Assembly: GCA_945873205.1 (NCBI GenBank)
Contig: CAMCCC010000004.1
Coordinates: 1 to 64,000, forward strand
From: an uncultured bacterium
GTDB lineage: Bacteria; Bacillota; Clostridia; Oscillospirales; Oscillospiraceae
Length of the DNA: 64,000 nt
Direction of reading: 5' to 3'
Within the stretch, counting starts at the first letter, position 1. The number at the start of each line of letters is the position of its first letter. Below are positions 15,978 to 24,443 of this stretch, piece after piece. The notes under the pieces were generated by a model, which saw nothing but the letters and a program-made list of their open reading frames with translations, was not told the origin of the DNA and ran no database searches. Position numbers and translations under genes: made by a program.

Positions 15978-17237
15978 ATGTCCAAAAAGATGAAGCAGAT
16001 TCTGGGCATCTATGTGGTGGCCGCCCTGGTGACCCTGAGTCTGCTCTGCGCCGTGGGCTATGCCCACCTGACCCAGCTGCGCCGCATGGCGGCCTATGCC
16101 GCCCGTTCCTCCTTTGAGACCACGGTGCGCTCCGTGGACGCCATGGGCGCCGCCCTGCAAAAGAGCCTCTATGCCACCGACGGCGGCCTCTGCGGCAGCC
16201 TCTGCGGCGAAATCTCCGCCAGCGCCTCCGCCGCGGAGGCCTCCCTCAGCGTCCTTCCCTTTGACACCCAGGAGCTGGAGCAGCTGTCCGGCTTCATCAA
16301 CCGGGCCGGGGACTACGCCTACAGCCTGGCCCCCCAGGCCGGGGAGGAGGGTTTCACCCCGGAGCAGCAACAGCAGCTGGCGGAATTTGCCAAACAGGCC
16401 GGGGACTTTGCCGCCCTGCTGCGGGAATTGCAGACAGAGGTGAACAACGGCCTTCTCACCCTGGACAGCCGGGAGCAGCGGCTGCAAAACGTGGGCCGGC
16501 AGGAGGAAAAGCTGCTCTCCGCCGCCCTGCTGGACTACCGGCTGGGCTATGACGGGGAGGAGCTGAGCTATGACGGCAAATATACCGCCAAGGAAGAGCA
16601 GACGCCCGGGGATCTGAGCCCGGAACAGGCGAAGGAGCTGGCCGCCTGGGCCGCCGGCGTGGAGCCCCGGGAGCTGAAGGAGGAGTATGACTATACCGGC
16701 CCTGACGGCCGCCGCTGCTACAGCGCCGGGGAAGTGATGCTCTGCGTCAGCAGCCGGGGCTTGGAATCCCTGGCCCAGACAAGGCTGGTCAGCGAAAGCA
16801 GCATCAGCCTGGAGCAGGCCCGCCAGGCGGCGGTGAAGTTCCTGGAGCAGCTGGCGCTGGAGGAGCTGGCCCTGGTCAGCTATGCCGACAGCGGTACCGT
16901 GGCCAGCTTCGACTTTGCCCAGACCCAGGACGGGGCCCTCCGCCTGGGCAGCGGCGTCAAGGTCTCGGTGGCCCTGGATGACGGCAGCATCTATGCCTAT
17001 AACGCCGTCAACTACAGCACCCAGCCCGCCCAGGTCAGCTGGAACACCGACGAGGACACGGCCCGGCAGCAGCTGCCGGAGAATGTCAGCTGCGAGGGCA
17101 GCCGCAAGGTGATCCTCCGCAGCGCCGGTGAGCAGGACCTGCCCTGTTATGAGTTCAGCTGCCTGGATGACCAGGACCGAAGCCTGAGAATTTACGTCAA
17201 CGCCGACACCGGCAAGCAATACCGCATCGATATCTGA
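15978..17237 (+). CDS. ypeB: spore germination protein YpeB
   Basis: A 419-residue protein with a single N-terminal membrane segment (about residues 7-27, GIYVVAALVTLSLLCAVGYA), a helical region rich in Gln/Glu/Ala, and a C-terminal PepSY-like region beginning near ISLEQARQAAVKFLEQL. In Bacillus, YpeB is required for incorporation and stability of the cortex-lytic enzyme SleB in the spore. SleB is usually encoded next to it; here no sleB is adjacent, and the only SleB-like gene in the window is at 32268. The start ATG sits directly behind a hairpin that covers the ribosome site. Confidence 0.88.
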   Translation: MSKKMKQILGIYVVAALVTLSLLCAVGYAHLTQLRRMAAYAARSSFETTVRSVDAMGAALQKSLYATDGGLCGSLCGEISASASAAEASLSVLPFDTQELEQLSGFINRAGDYAYSLAPQAGEEGFTPEQQQQLAEFAKQAGDFAALLRELQTEVNNGLLTLDSREQRLQNVGRQEEKLLSAALLDYRLGYDGEELSYDGKYTAKEEQTPGDLSPEQAKELAAWAAGVEPRELKEEYDYTGPDGRRCYSAGEVMLCVSSRGLESLAQTRLVSESSISLEQARQAAVKFLEQLALEELALVSYADSGTVASFDFAQTQDGALRLGSGVKVSVALDDGSIYAYNAVNYSTQPAQVSWNTDEDTARQQLPENVSCEGSRKVILRSAGEQDLPCYEFSCLDDQDRSLRIYVNADTGKQYRIDI

Positions 17238-17242
17238 TTTTT

Positions 17243-17272
17243 TCCTCCCGGACCTGATCAGGTCCGGGAGGA
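17243..17272. terminator. perfect palindrome after ypeB, copy 1
   Basis: A perfect 30-base palindrome whose arms read TCCTCCCGGACCTGA and its complement. It follows a T-run after the ypeB stop. The same core recurs at 17593-17620, so it bounds the repeat-filled gap. A terminator on either strand is possible. Confidence 0.6.
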
Positions 17273-17313
17273 CAGCTTGTCAAAAAAGTATGTTTTCATG
17301 CTGCACCAGCAGA

Positions 17314-17549
17314 CAACTGATGAGGTGGGCGGGGCAATATGGGCATCGCTCCCTACGGAAGGTAAAGCGTTGCTGCTGCCGTAGGGGCGAGCATCGCTCG
17401 TCCGCGAAATACAGCCGGACCCAACAGGCGGACGGCCAATGGCCGCCCCTACGGGTGCAACCTTGCCGCTTCCGGCAAAAACGCAGGCTTTCCACCTCAT
17501 CCGCCCAGTGTGCGCACTGGGCACCTTCCCCTCAAGGGGAAGGCTTGAA
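17314..17549. repeat. composite repeat: damaged family A copy with inserted repeats
   Basis: The right half matches family A (CCACCTCATCCGCCCAGTG, then the CTTCCCCTCAAGGGGAAG end). The left end palindrome is missing: the flank runs straight into TGATGAGGTGGGC. About 150 bases between the arms are unlike the other copies and contain further palindromic repeats, GGGCGAGCATCGCTCGTCC and GGCGGACGGCCAATGGCCGCC. This suggests nested insertion. Together with the two palindromes it explains most of the 513-base gap 17238-17750; no gene is seen. Confidence 0.75.
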
Positions 17550-17592
17550 AAAGCGTTCTTCTTCCTCACTCTATGGGCCTTTGACAGTCTCT

Positions 17593-17620
17593 CCTCCCGG
17601 ACCTGATCAGGTCCGGGGGA
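17593..17620. repeat. palindrome copy 2 flanking composite repeat
   Basis: CCTCCCGGACCTGATCAGG continuing to GGGGGA repeats the palindrome at 17243-17272 with one end imperfect. The pair encloses 320 bases of repeat DNA. Confidence 0.7.
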
Positions 17621-17683
17621 GAAAACCTGACCGGAGAAAAAGCCGCAAAATATTGCCGCATTGTAACAAAAAGGGTAGGAATA

Positions 17684-17712
17684 TTGACGCTGAAAAAATG
17701 ATATGCTATACT
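17684..17712 (+). promoter_or_regulatory. promoter of CNNM pair
   Basis: TTGACG (17684-17689), 17-base spacer, TATACT (17707-17712) with TG one base before the -10 box. Confidence 0.75.
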
Positions 17713-17750
17713 GAACAATAATTTGTAATGAAGGAGATGGATATCCTAAC

Positions 17751-19034
17751 ATGGATGATGGCAGTCGATTGCCCTGGATACTTGCAGTTTTGCTGCTTTT
17801 CTGCGCGGCCTTTTTCGCCGTGGCGGAAACAGCCTATGCCTCCTGCCCCAAGAGCCGCGTGAAGGCGGCGGCAGAGCGGGGGGACGCCAGGGCAAAAACA
17901 GCGCTGTTAATTCTGGATGACTTTGATAAGGCCATAAGCACCTTGCTGATCTGTACCAATATTGTACATATCGCCACGGCCTCCATCGTCACCGTTGCGG
18001 TAACAAAAATGTGGGGCCTGAGCGCGGTGTCAATCAGCACCATTGTCACCACGATCGTGGTCTTTTTCGCCGGGGAAATGCTCCCCAAAAGCATCGCCAA
18101 GAAGTACAGTGAGCCGCTGGCTCTGGCCACCGGGCCGGTGCTGCAGTTTCTGATGAAGGTTTTCACCCCCCTTTCCGCCCTGCTGACCTGGATTGGCCAG
18201 TCCGCGGCAAAGCTGACCCCGGATGAGACCCCGGTGTCCTTCACGGAGGATGAGCTGTATGACATCATCGAGGACATGACCGAGGAAGGCAGCCTGGATG
18301 AGCAGCAGGGGGAACTGATCTCCTCCGCCCTCCAGTTTGGGGAGGTGACGGTGGAAAGTGTGCTGACCCCCCGGGTGGACCTGGTGGCGGTGGATATCAG
18401 CAGCAGCCTGGAAAGCATCCTGGCTGTCATTAAAACCACCAATCACAGCCGGCTGCCGGTGTATGAGGGCAGCATTGACAACATCATCGGCGTCTTGCAG
18501 ATCCGCAAGTTCATCAAGGCCTATCTGCGCCTGGGCAACAACCTGGACCTGCGCCCCCTGCTGGATGAGGTCTTTTTCATCCACCAGAGCACCAATATTG
18601 ACGAGCTGCTGCCCGTCATGTCCAAGCGGAAGCTGAACATGGCCGTGGTCACCGATAACTACGGCGGCACCCTGGGCATCGTCACCGTGGAGGACATTCT
18701 GGAGGAGCTGGTTGGCGAAATCTGGGATGAGGACGACGTGGTGGAAGAGAGCTTTGTGGAACTGGGCGACGGTGTTTACATGGTGGGCGCCGACGAATCG
18801 GTCAGCGACGTGTTTGAACAGCTGGGCTTTGAGGACCCGGAGGGGGACGAGGAGCTGGTGAACACCCTCATGGGCGAGTGGGCCTATGAGCAGTTTTCCG
18901 CCATCCCCAAGGTGGGGGACAGCTTCCGGTACCACCGGGTTCAGGTCACCGTGGCCAGCATGACCCATAACCGCATTTTGAAGCTGAAAGTGGCTTTGCT
19001 CCCCGAGACGGAGGAAGGGGGTCAGGCCGAATGA
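17751..19034 (+). CDS. CNNM/CBS-domain membrane protein (CorC/HlyC family), paralog 1
   Basis: A 427-residue membrane protein. The N-terminal DUF21/CNNM domain has 3-4 helices (LAVLLLFCAAFFAVAETAY), followed by a CBS-domain pair (VLTPRVDLVAVDIS and NYGGTLGIVTVEDILEELVG) and a C-terminal CorC-HlyC domain (VGDSFRYHRVQVTV). Family members are implicated in Mg2+ or Co2+ efflux; the older hemolysin name is misleading. The ATG at 17751 is 14 bases from GGAG, a long spacing. It overlaps the next gene, a paralog, by four bases. Confidence 0.85.
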   Translation: MDDGSRLPWILAVLLLFCAAFFAVAETAYASCPKSRVKAAAERGDARAKTALLILDDFDKAISTLLICTNIVHIATASIVTVAVTKMWGLSAVSISTIVTTIVVFFAGEMLPKSIAKKYSEPLALATGPVLQFLMKVFTPLSALLTWIGQSAAKLTPDETPVSFTEDELYDIIEDMTEEGSLDEQQGELISSALQFGEVTVESVLTPRVDLVAVDISSSLESILAVIKTTNHSRLPVYEGSIDNIIGVLQIRKFIKAYLRLGNNLDLRPLLDEVFFIHQSTNIDELLPVMSKRKLNMAVVTDNYGGTLGIVTVEDILEELVGEIWDEDDVVEESFVELGDGVYMVGADESVSDVFEQLGFEDPEGDEELVNTLMGEWAYEQFSAIPKVGDSFRYHRVQVTVASMTHNRILKLKVALLPETEEGGQAE

Positions 19035-20299
19035 ATCTCTATCTGATTATCGCGGGCATTGCCGTGTGCATTGCCCTCAGCGCCTTCTGTTCTTCCTCCG
19101 AGATGGCCTATTCCTCCTGCAACACCATCCGGCTGGAGGGCATGAAGGACGACGGCTCCAAGCGGGCTTCCCTGGCCCTTCTGATCACGGAGCGCTTTGA
19201 TGACGCCCTCAGCGCCATCCTCATCGGCAATAATCTGGCCAACATCGGGGCCTCGTCTCTGGCCTCCGTGCTGGTGATCCTGATCACCGGGGGCGAGGAA
19301 TACGCCTGGCTTGCCACCTTGATCCTCACCATCCTGGTCATTATCTTTGGGGAGACCATCCCCAAGATCAGCACCAAGAAGAACCCCAACACCGTGGCTC
19401 TGCGCCACGCAAGGCCGGTGCGCTTCATGATGGTGGTGCTCTGGCCCCTGATCTGGCTGGTGGTGAAGCTGATCCACCTGATCACCTGCAAGCTGCCGGA
19501 GCAGGATGCAGGCAGCCCGGAGGAAGCGGTGGAGGAGCTGCAGTCCATCATTGAAACCGCCGAGGTGGAGGATGTGCTGGACGAGGACCAGTCCGAGCTG
19601 CTGCAGGCCGCCATTGACTTTGCCGATGTCTCCGCCCTGGAGGTCATGACCGCCCGGGTGGATGTCTGCGCCGTGGATATTGACGACGATTGGGACGATA
19701 TCCTCGCCGTCATCGAGGAGGCGCCCTATTCCCGCCTGCCGGTGTATGAGGACAGCATCGATAACATCATCGGTGTGCTGTACCTGAACCACTTCCTGAA
19801 AGCCCTCAGCGATGGGGACCGGGTGGATATCCGCAAGCTGCTGATGCCCCCCTGCTATGTGTATAAAACCATGAAGCTGCCCGCCGTGCTGAACCAGCTG
19901 CGCCGCGCCAAGCAGCACCTGGCCGTGGTTACCGACGAGTACGGCGGCACCCTGGGCGTGCTGAGCATGGAGGATGTGCTGGAGCAGATCGTGGGCGACA
20001 TCTGGGACGAGACGGACACCGTGGAGCAGGAGATGGTCTGCCGGGGCGAGGGCGAGTATGAGCTGGAGGGCAGCATGCTCCTGGCCGACTTCCTGGAGAC
20101 CCTGGGCATCAACGAGGACGACTTCGAGGCCGAGAGCAGCACCGTGGGCGGCTGGACGCTGGAGATGTTCGGCGGCTTCCCCCGGGTGGGGGACAGCTTC
20201 CGCCACGAGAACATGACCGTCACCGTGCTCAGCATGGTGGACGGCCGCCGGGTGGGCAAGGTCCTGGTACAGGTGGACCCGGCAGAAACAGAAGAATAA
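19031..20299 (+). CDS. CNNM/CBS-domain membrane protein, paralog 2
   Basis: A 422-residue protein with the same order as its neighbour: CNNM membrane domain (CSSSEMAYSSCNTIRLEG), two CBS motifs (VMTARVDVCAVDID; DEYGGTLGVLSMEDVLEQIV) and a CorC-HlyC domain (FPRVGDSFRHENMTV). It overlaps paralog 1 by ATGA, so both are likely translated together, and the two proteins may form a hetero-oligomeric metal exporter. The first protein has a more charged N-terminus (PKSRVKAAAERGDARA). Terminator at 20310. Confidence 0.85.
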   Translation: MNLYLIIAGIAVCIALSAFCSSSEMAYSSCNTIRLEGMKDDGSKRASLALLITERFDDALSAILIGNNLANIGASSLASVLVILITGGEEYAWLATLILTILVIIFGETIPKISTKKNPNTVALRHARPVRFMMVVLWPLIWLVVKLIHLITCKLPEQDAGSPEEAVEELQSIIETAEVEDVLDEDQSELLQAAIDFADVSALEVMTARVDVCAVDIDDDWDDILAVIEEAPYSRLPVYEDSIDNIIGVLYLNHFLKALSDGDRVDIRKLLMPPCYVYKTMKLPAVLNQLRRAKQHLAVVTDEYGGTLGVLSMEDVLEQIVGDIWDETDTVEQEMVCRGEGEYELEGSMLLADFLETLGINEDDFEAESSTVGGWTLEMFGGFPRVGDSFRHENMTVTVLSMVDGRRVGKVLVQVDPAETEE

Positions 20300-20309
20300 C
20301 AAACGACAA

Positions 20310-20345
20310 AACGCCGCCGGAACATCCGGCGGCGTTCTGCTTTGT
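20310..20345. terminator. bidirectional terminator
   Basis: A 12-bp stem, AACGCCGCCGGA with TCCGGCGGCGTT, with T-rich tails on both strands. It serves the CNNM pair on the plus strand and the PepSY gene on the minus strand. Confidence 0.85.
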
Positions 20346-20386
20346 GAGAGAACGGAAGAGGGAAAGATATATGGTTCCGGGCCGGT

Positions 20387-20698
20387 TCAGCCGTGCTCCG
20401 GCTCGGAATAACGATAGAGAATCTCCCCGGTGGCGGCATCCAGGGAATAGGAATACTCCATGCCGGCGGTTTCAAAATCAATGTCGTACCAGGCGCCGTT
20501 CCGGCTGCGTTCAAACTCCACATCTTTCTCCCGTATGGCGGCGGGGGAGACCCCGGCGTCGCTGAGGGCAATCTGCAAGGCGGCGTCCCTGCCGATGTAC
20601 GTGCTGTTGTGGCGGTAGATGAAATACCCGCCGATGGCAGCGCCGACGACCAGCAGTACCACAAGGACGATCAGAACGGTCTTGGATGCTTTTTTCAT
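20387..20698 (-). CDS. membrane-anchored PepSY-domain protein
   Basis: A 103-residue protein with one N-terminal transmembrane helix (VLIVLVVLLVVGAAIGGYFI) and one PepSY domain outside (IGRDAALQIALSDAGV...WYDIDFETAGMEYSYSLDAATGEIL). PepSY proteins often modulate peptidases or sensor kinases at the cell surface. It is divergent from the response regulator at 20848, separated by 149 bases, which suggests it is a target or accessory of that two-component system. On the minus strand a TATAAT box at 20740-20735 and GGAGG before the ATG are visible. Confidence 0.8.
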   Translation of the reverse strand: MKKASKTVLIVLVVLLVVGAAIGGYFIYRHNSTYIGRDAALQIALSDAGVSPAAIREKDVEFERSRNGAWYDIDFETAGMEYSYSLDAATGEILYRYSEPEHG

Positions 20699-20847
20699 TT
20701 TGAAACCTCCTTCAAGTTTGAACTTTATGTCTGCATTATATTGTGGTATTCTAAGAAAAGAATGAGAACTGCCAGTCCGGTTTTAATACTTTTTTTAATC
20801 TTTACAGCTATGATAAAATAGGAAAGAACCTGAGAGGAGGCGGCAAA

Positions 20848-21519
20848 ATGCGTATCCTGGTAGTGGAAGATGAAAAGCACCTGAACCGCATCATCAGCGA
20901 GGCTGTGGAGGATGAGGGCTACAGCGTGGACAGCTGCTATAACGGCGTGGAGGCCCTGGAGTATCTGGCCTGTGCCGACTATGACGTGATCATCCTGGAC
21001 ATCATGATGCCGAAGATGAACGGTCTGGAGGTGGTGCGCCGGCTGCGGAGCGAGGGGAATAACACCCCTGTCCTGTTCCTCACCGCCCGTGACGCGGTGG
21101 CCGACCGGGTGGAGGGGCTGGAGAGCGGCGGAGACTATTACCTGACCAAGCCCTTTGACTTTCAGGAGCTGATGGCGGTGGTGCGGGTCATGACCCGGAA
21201 GTACACCGGCAACCGCTCCAATGTCTACACCATTGCGGACCTGAGCCTGGACAGCAACACCAAGACCGTCACCCGGGCAGGGAAGAACATCGAGCTGACG
21301 GCCAAGGAGTTCTCCCTGCTGGAATATATGATGCGCAACAAGGGCGTGGTCTTGTCCCGTGAGATGATCGAGAACAACCTCTGGAACTATGACTATGAGG
21401 GCGGCACCAACGTGGTGGACGTGTATGTGGGTTACCTGCGCAAGAAGATGGACACCGGCTTCTCCAAAAAGCTGATCCATACCGTCTGGGGCACCGGCTG
21501 GGTGCTGAAAGAAAGTTGA
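20848..21519 (+). CDS. OmpR/PhoB-family response regulator
   Basis: A 223-residue regulator. The receiver domain has the acidic pocket in VVEDE, the phospho-acceptor Asp51 in IILDIMMPKMNG, and the lysine in YLTKPFDF. The C-terminal winged helix (AKEFSLLEYMMRNKGVVLSR...VDVYVGYLRKKMD) binds DNA. It starts after AGAGGAGG. The kinase follows after 9 bases. The stimulus is unknown; the divergent PepSY gene is a candidate target. Confidence 0.92.
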   Translation: MRILVVEDEKHLNRIISEAVEDEGYSVDSCYNGVEALEYLACADYDVIILDIMMPKMNGLEVVRRLRSEGNNTPVLFLTARDAVADRVEGLESGGDYYLTKPFDFQELMAVVRVMTRKYTGNRSNVYTIADLSLDSNTKTVTRAGKNIELTAKEFSLLEYMMRNKGVVLSREMIENNLWNYDYEGGTNVVDVYVGYLRKKMDTGFSKKLIHTVWGTGWVLKES

Positions 21520-21528
21520 GGTGGGGCC

Positions 21529-22863
21529 ATGCTGTCACTGAAAATGCGCATGACCTTGTGGTTTACCCTGATGGTGCTGCTGATGGCGGCCCTGGTGCTG
21601 GTCTTTGTCCTGGTCATCAACGCCAACGCCATCACCGACGACCCGGCGGGCCGTCTGGTGAAGGAGGTGCTCTCCAACGCGGACAATGTGGAGTTTGACC
21701 ATGGCCGCTTTGAGTGGGACGATCTGGACGCCTACAAGCGGGGGGTCTACTGCAATTTCTACAGCCCCGAAGGGGAGCTGTACCTGGGCGCCATGCCGGA
21801 GGGGGTTGCCATTGACCTGCCCATGGAGGCCAACGTGATCCGCAGCCACATGGTGGAGGGCCAGGAGTACCTGGTCTATGACAGCTATGTGGACATGGAG
21901 GTCACCGGCCTTTGGATTCGGGGCGTAGTCTCCGCCACGGACCGCTCCGGCCTGATGCACACCATCCTGATTCTGACACTCAGTATCGTGCCCGGCCTGC
22001 TGCTGATCGCGGTGGGGGGCGGCTGGCTGATTGCCTGGCTGTCCTTCCGCCCCATGGAGAAAATGATCGGCACCGCCAACGACATCTCTGACGGCGGCGA
22101 TTTGAGCCACCGGCTGGCCCTGAAGCACGGGCCCAAGGAGTTGAGACACCTGGGCCGGGTCTTTGACCGCATGTTTGAGCGGCTGGAGCAGTCCTTCACG
22201 GCGGAGAGCCGCTTCGTCTCCGACGCCTCTCACGAGCTGCGCACTCCCATCACCATCATCCTGGCCCAGTGTGACCGCTCCCGGCGGAAGGACGAGACCA
22301 AGGAGGACTTTCTGGCTTCTGTTGCCGTGATCGAGGAGCAGGCCAAGCACATGTCCGAGCTGGTGCAGCAGCTGCTGGGCCTGACCCGCATGCATCACGG
22401 CACCGACCGTTATCCCATGCGCGCCGGGGACCTCAGCGCCTTTGTGGAGATGTGCAGCGGCGAATTCGTGCCGGAGAACGACCGGGGCATCACCCGCCGT
22501 ACGGAGATCCAGCCGGGGATCCAGCTCAGGTTCAACGCGGCCCTGATCTCCCGGGTGGTGCACAACCTGCTGCAAAACGCTTATAAATACGGCAAGGAGG
22601 GGGGCCATATCTGCCTGCGGCTGAAAAAAACCGCTGACGGCGCGGAATTGAGCGTCACCGACGACGGCATCGGCATCGCCCCGGAGAATCTGGACAAGGT
22701 GTGGCAGCGCTTCTGGCAGGCCGACGCCTCCCACGGGGAGGACGGGGGCAGCGGCCTGGGCCTTGCCATGGTGAAGGAGATCGCCCAGTTCCACGGCGGC
22801 AGCGTCCGTGTGGAAAGCCGGCTGGACCAGGGCAGCACCTTCACGGTGTTCCTGCCGGAATAA
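21529..22863 (+). CDS. HAMP-containing sensor histidine kinase
   Basis: A 444-residue membrane kinase with two transmembrane helices (about 13-33 and 146-170) bracketing an extracytoplasmic domain of about 110 residues, then HAMP, a dimerisation domain with His235 in SDASHELRTP, and an ATPase domain with N box NLLQNAYKYG, G1 DDGIGIAP and G2 GGSGLGLAMVKEI. It phosphorylates the adjacent regulator. The extracytoplasmic domain resembles no sensor I recognise. Confidence 0.92.
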   Translation: MLSLKMRMTLWFTLMVLLMAALVLVFVLVINANAITDDPAGRLVKEVLSNADNVEFDHGRFEWDDLDAYKRGVYCNFYSPEGELYLGAMPEGVAIDLPMEANVIRSHMVEGQEYLVYDSYVDMEVTGLWIRGVVSATDRSGLMHTILILTLSIVPGLLLIAVGGGWLIAWLSFRPMEKMIGTANDISDGGDLSHRLALKHGPKELRHLGRVFDRMFERLEQSFTAESRFVSDASHELRTPITIILAQCDRSRRKDETKEDFLASVAVIEEQAKHMSELVQQLLGLTRMHHGTDRYPMRAGDLSAFVEMCSGEFVPENDRGITRRTEIQPGIQLRFNAALISRVVHNLLQNAYKYGKEGGHICLRLKKTADGAELSVTDDGIGIAPENLDKVWQRFWQADASHGEDGGSGLGLAMVKEIAQFHGGSVRVESRLDQGSTFTVFLPE

Positions 22864-22878
22864 AGATTGCTCCATAGG

Positions 22879-22916
22879 AAAACAGCTCCCCCGCTTCATA
22901 ACGGGGGAGCTGTTTT
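22879..22916. terminator. bidirectional terminator
   Basis: A 15-bp stem, AAAACAGCTCCCCCG with CGGGGGAGCTGTTTT, between the convergent kinase and FAH-family genes. Confidence 0.85.
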
Positions 22917-22935
22917 ATGGTTTCCGGGTCACATT

Positions 22936-23769
22936 TTATACCAGCCGGTTGGTCAGGCGGCCGATGCCCTCGATCTCGATATCCACCACGTCGCCGGGCT
23001 TGAGCCAGTGCTTCTCCTGTCCTTCCAGGGCCACGCCGCTGGGGGTGCCGGTGAAGATCAGGTCGCCGGGGCAGAGCTTGATGTACCGGGAGGCGTAGCT
23101 GATGATCTGCGCGCAGGAGAAGATCATATCCGCCGTGCTGCCGTCCTGCCGCAGCTGGCCGTTCACATAGCTGCGGATGCGCTTGGGCGCCGCCGGGTCG
23201 TATTCGTCGGCGGTGACGATGCAGGGGCCGCAGGGGCCGAAGCCGGGCAGGGTCTTGCCGATGAGCCACTGGCCGCTGCGCATCTGGGCGTCCCGCAGGG
23301 AGAAGTCGTTGCCGCAGGTGTAGCCGAACACATGGTCCATGGCTTCCTCCGCACTGACGTTCCAGGTCTCCTTGCCCATGACGATCACCAGCTCCGCCTC
23401 GTAGTCATAGCTGCTCTCCCAGGGGGGCAGGACCACATCGGCGCCGCAGGGGGCCAGGGCATTGTCAAACTTGGAAAACAGCACCGGGTACTCCGGCACC
23501 TTCATGTTGATCCCGGCGGCGTGGCTGCGGTAGTTCAGCCCCACGCAGACCAGCTTGCCCACCCGGTTCACCACATTGGCAAACACCGGGGCTTCCACCA
23601 CCGGCAGCTTCTCATCCGCTGCCAGCTTCTCCAGGGCGCAGCGGCAGCCCCCGGCGATCAGCGCTTCCATGCTGCCGGTGTAGCCGGCGGCGGTGGCGTC
23701 TACCAGGCCACGCTCCGTCATCAGGGCCAGATGGGTCTCATTGCCCACCGTGATATTGTAAAGCTTCAT
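22936..23769 (-). CDS. fumarylacetoacetate hydrolase (FAH) family protein
   Basis: A 277-residue protein with the FAH C-terminal fold. Metal-binding acids appear in YEAELVIVMGKE, and VFGYTCGNDFSLRDAQ and SGVALEGQ are typical of acylpyruvase and 2-keto-4-pentenoate hydratase relatives. The reaction is probably hydrolysis, hydration or decarboxylation of a 2-keto or 1,3-diketo acid, substrate unknown. GGAGGTC precedes the ATG. It is transcribed away from spoIIR's 3' end from its own promoter. Confidence 0.82.
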   Translation of the reverse strand: MKLYNITVGNETHLALMTERGLVDATAAGYTGSMEALIAGGCRCALEKLAADEKLPVVEAPVFANVVNRVGKLVCVGLNYRSHAAGINMKVPEYPVLFSKFDNALAPCGADVVLPPWESSYDYEAELVIVMGKETWNVSAEEAMDHVFGYTCGNDFSLRDAQMRSGQWLIGKTLPGFGPCGPCIVTADEYDPAAPKRIRSYVNGQLRQDGSTADMIFSCAQIISYASRYIKLCPGDLIFTGTPSGVALEGQEKHWLKPGDVVDIEIEGIGRLTNRLV

Positions 23770-23813
23770 GTTCAGACCTCCTGCGTTCCTTGTTTCTGTT
23801 ATACACAGGATGC

Positions 23814-23842
23814 ATTATACACCGGCCTGCCCCGTCGCGCAA
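23814..23842 (-). promoter_or_regulatory. promoter of FAH-family gene
   Basis: Minus strand: TTGCGC, 17-base spacer, TATAAT. It lies between the spoIIR stop codon and the FAH start. Confidence 0.6.
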
Positions 23843-23845
23843 GCG

Positions 23846-24439
23846 TCAGCCTATCAGCTCTCCCCAAAGCTCCAGGGCCCGGAAGCGCAGGGCATAGCCA
23901 TCGCCTTCGCTGATGAGGCGGAAGTCCTCCTCTCCCAGCTGCTGCTCCACCGTGTCGCTCTGACTGGCGGAGAGGCACACCGGCGGGAACACGATGCACC
24001 ACCAGTTGTGCCCTTTGCCCTCTCCCAGGGTGACCCGGAGAGAGTCGTATTTCCCCGCCGGCAGGGTGAAGCCCTCATAGCTCTTGGTGGGGTAGCGCTC
24101 CCGGCTCAGGGCCACCGTGACGGGCCGCCCCTCCGCGGCGCTCTCGGCGGCCAGTTGGATGCCCGCCAGCTCCTCCCGGAGGATGGCCCGGGCCTGATCG
24201 CTGTCGGAAGCTCCGATGAGCCGGGGGGAGAGATATTCCAGCACCGCGTCCCGCACCCGCAGCTTCAGCGCCTGCTCCTCCTGTGCATCGGACACGGCAA
24301 TCACATGCAGCCGCACCAGCTTGCTGCTGATGGCGCTCTGACGCCCCTGGGCCCAGGCTCCCAGGCACAGCGTCACCGACAGGGCGACCAGCAGCGCAGA
24401 TTCCCAAAGTTTCAGTGGATCCGTTTTCCCTTTGAACAT
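23846..24439 (-). CDS. spoIIR: stage II sporulation protein R
   Basis: A secreted forespore signal of 197 residues that triggers SpoIIGA processing of pro-sigma-E in the mother cell. An N-terminal hydrophobic segment (ALLVALSVTLCLGAWAQG) is the export signal. The core LVRLHVIAVSDAQEEQALKL, RVRDAVLEYLSP and C-terminal HNWWCIVFPPVC are diagnostic. The ATG at 24439 after AAGGCGG is preferred to an upstream one. Strong evidence for a sporulating lineage. The leader can fold into a hairpin that includes the ribosome site. Confidence 0.92.
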   Translation of the reverse strand: MFKGKTDPLKLWESALLVALSVTLCLGAWAQGRQSAISSKLVRLHVIAVSDAQEEQALKLRVRDAVLEYLSPRLIGASDSDQARAILREELAGIQLAAESAAEGRPVTVALSRERYPTKSYEGFTLPAGKYDSLRVTLGEGKGHNWWCIVFPPVCLSASQSDTVEQQLGEEDFRLISEGDGYALRFRALELWGELIG

Positions 24440-24443
24440 AAGT

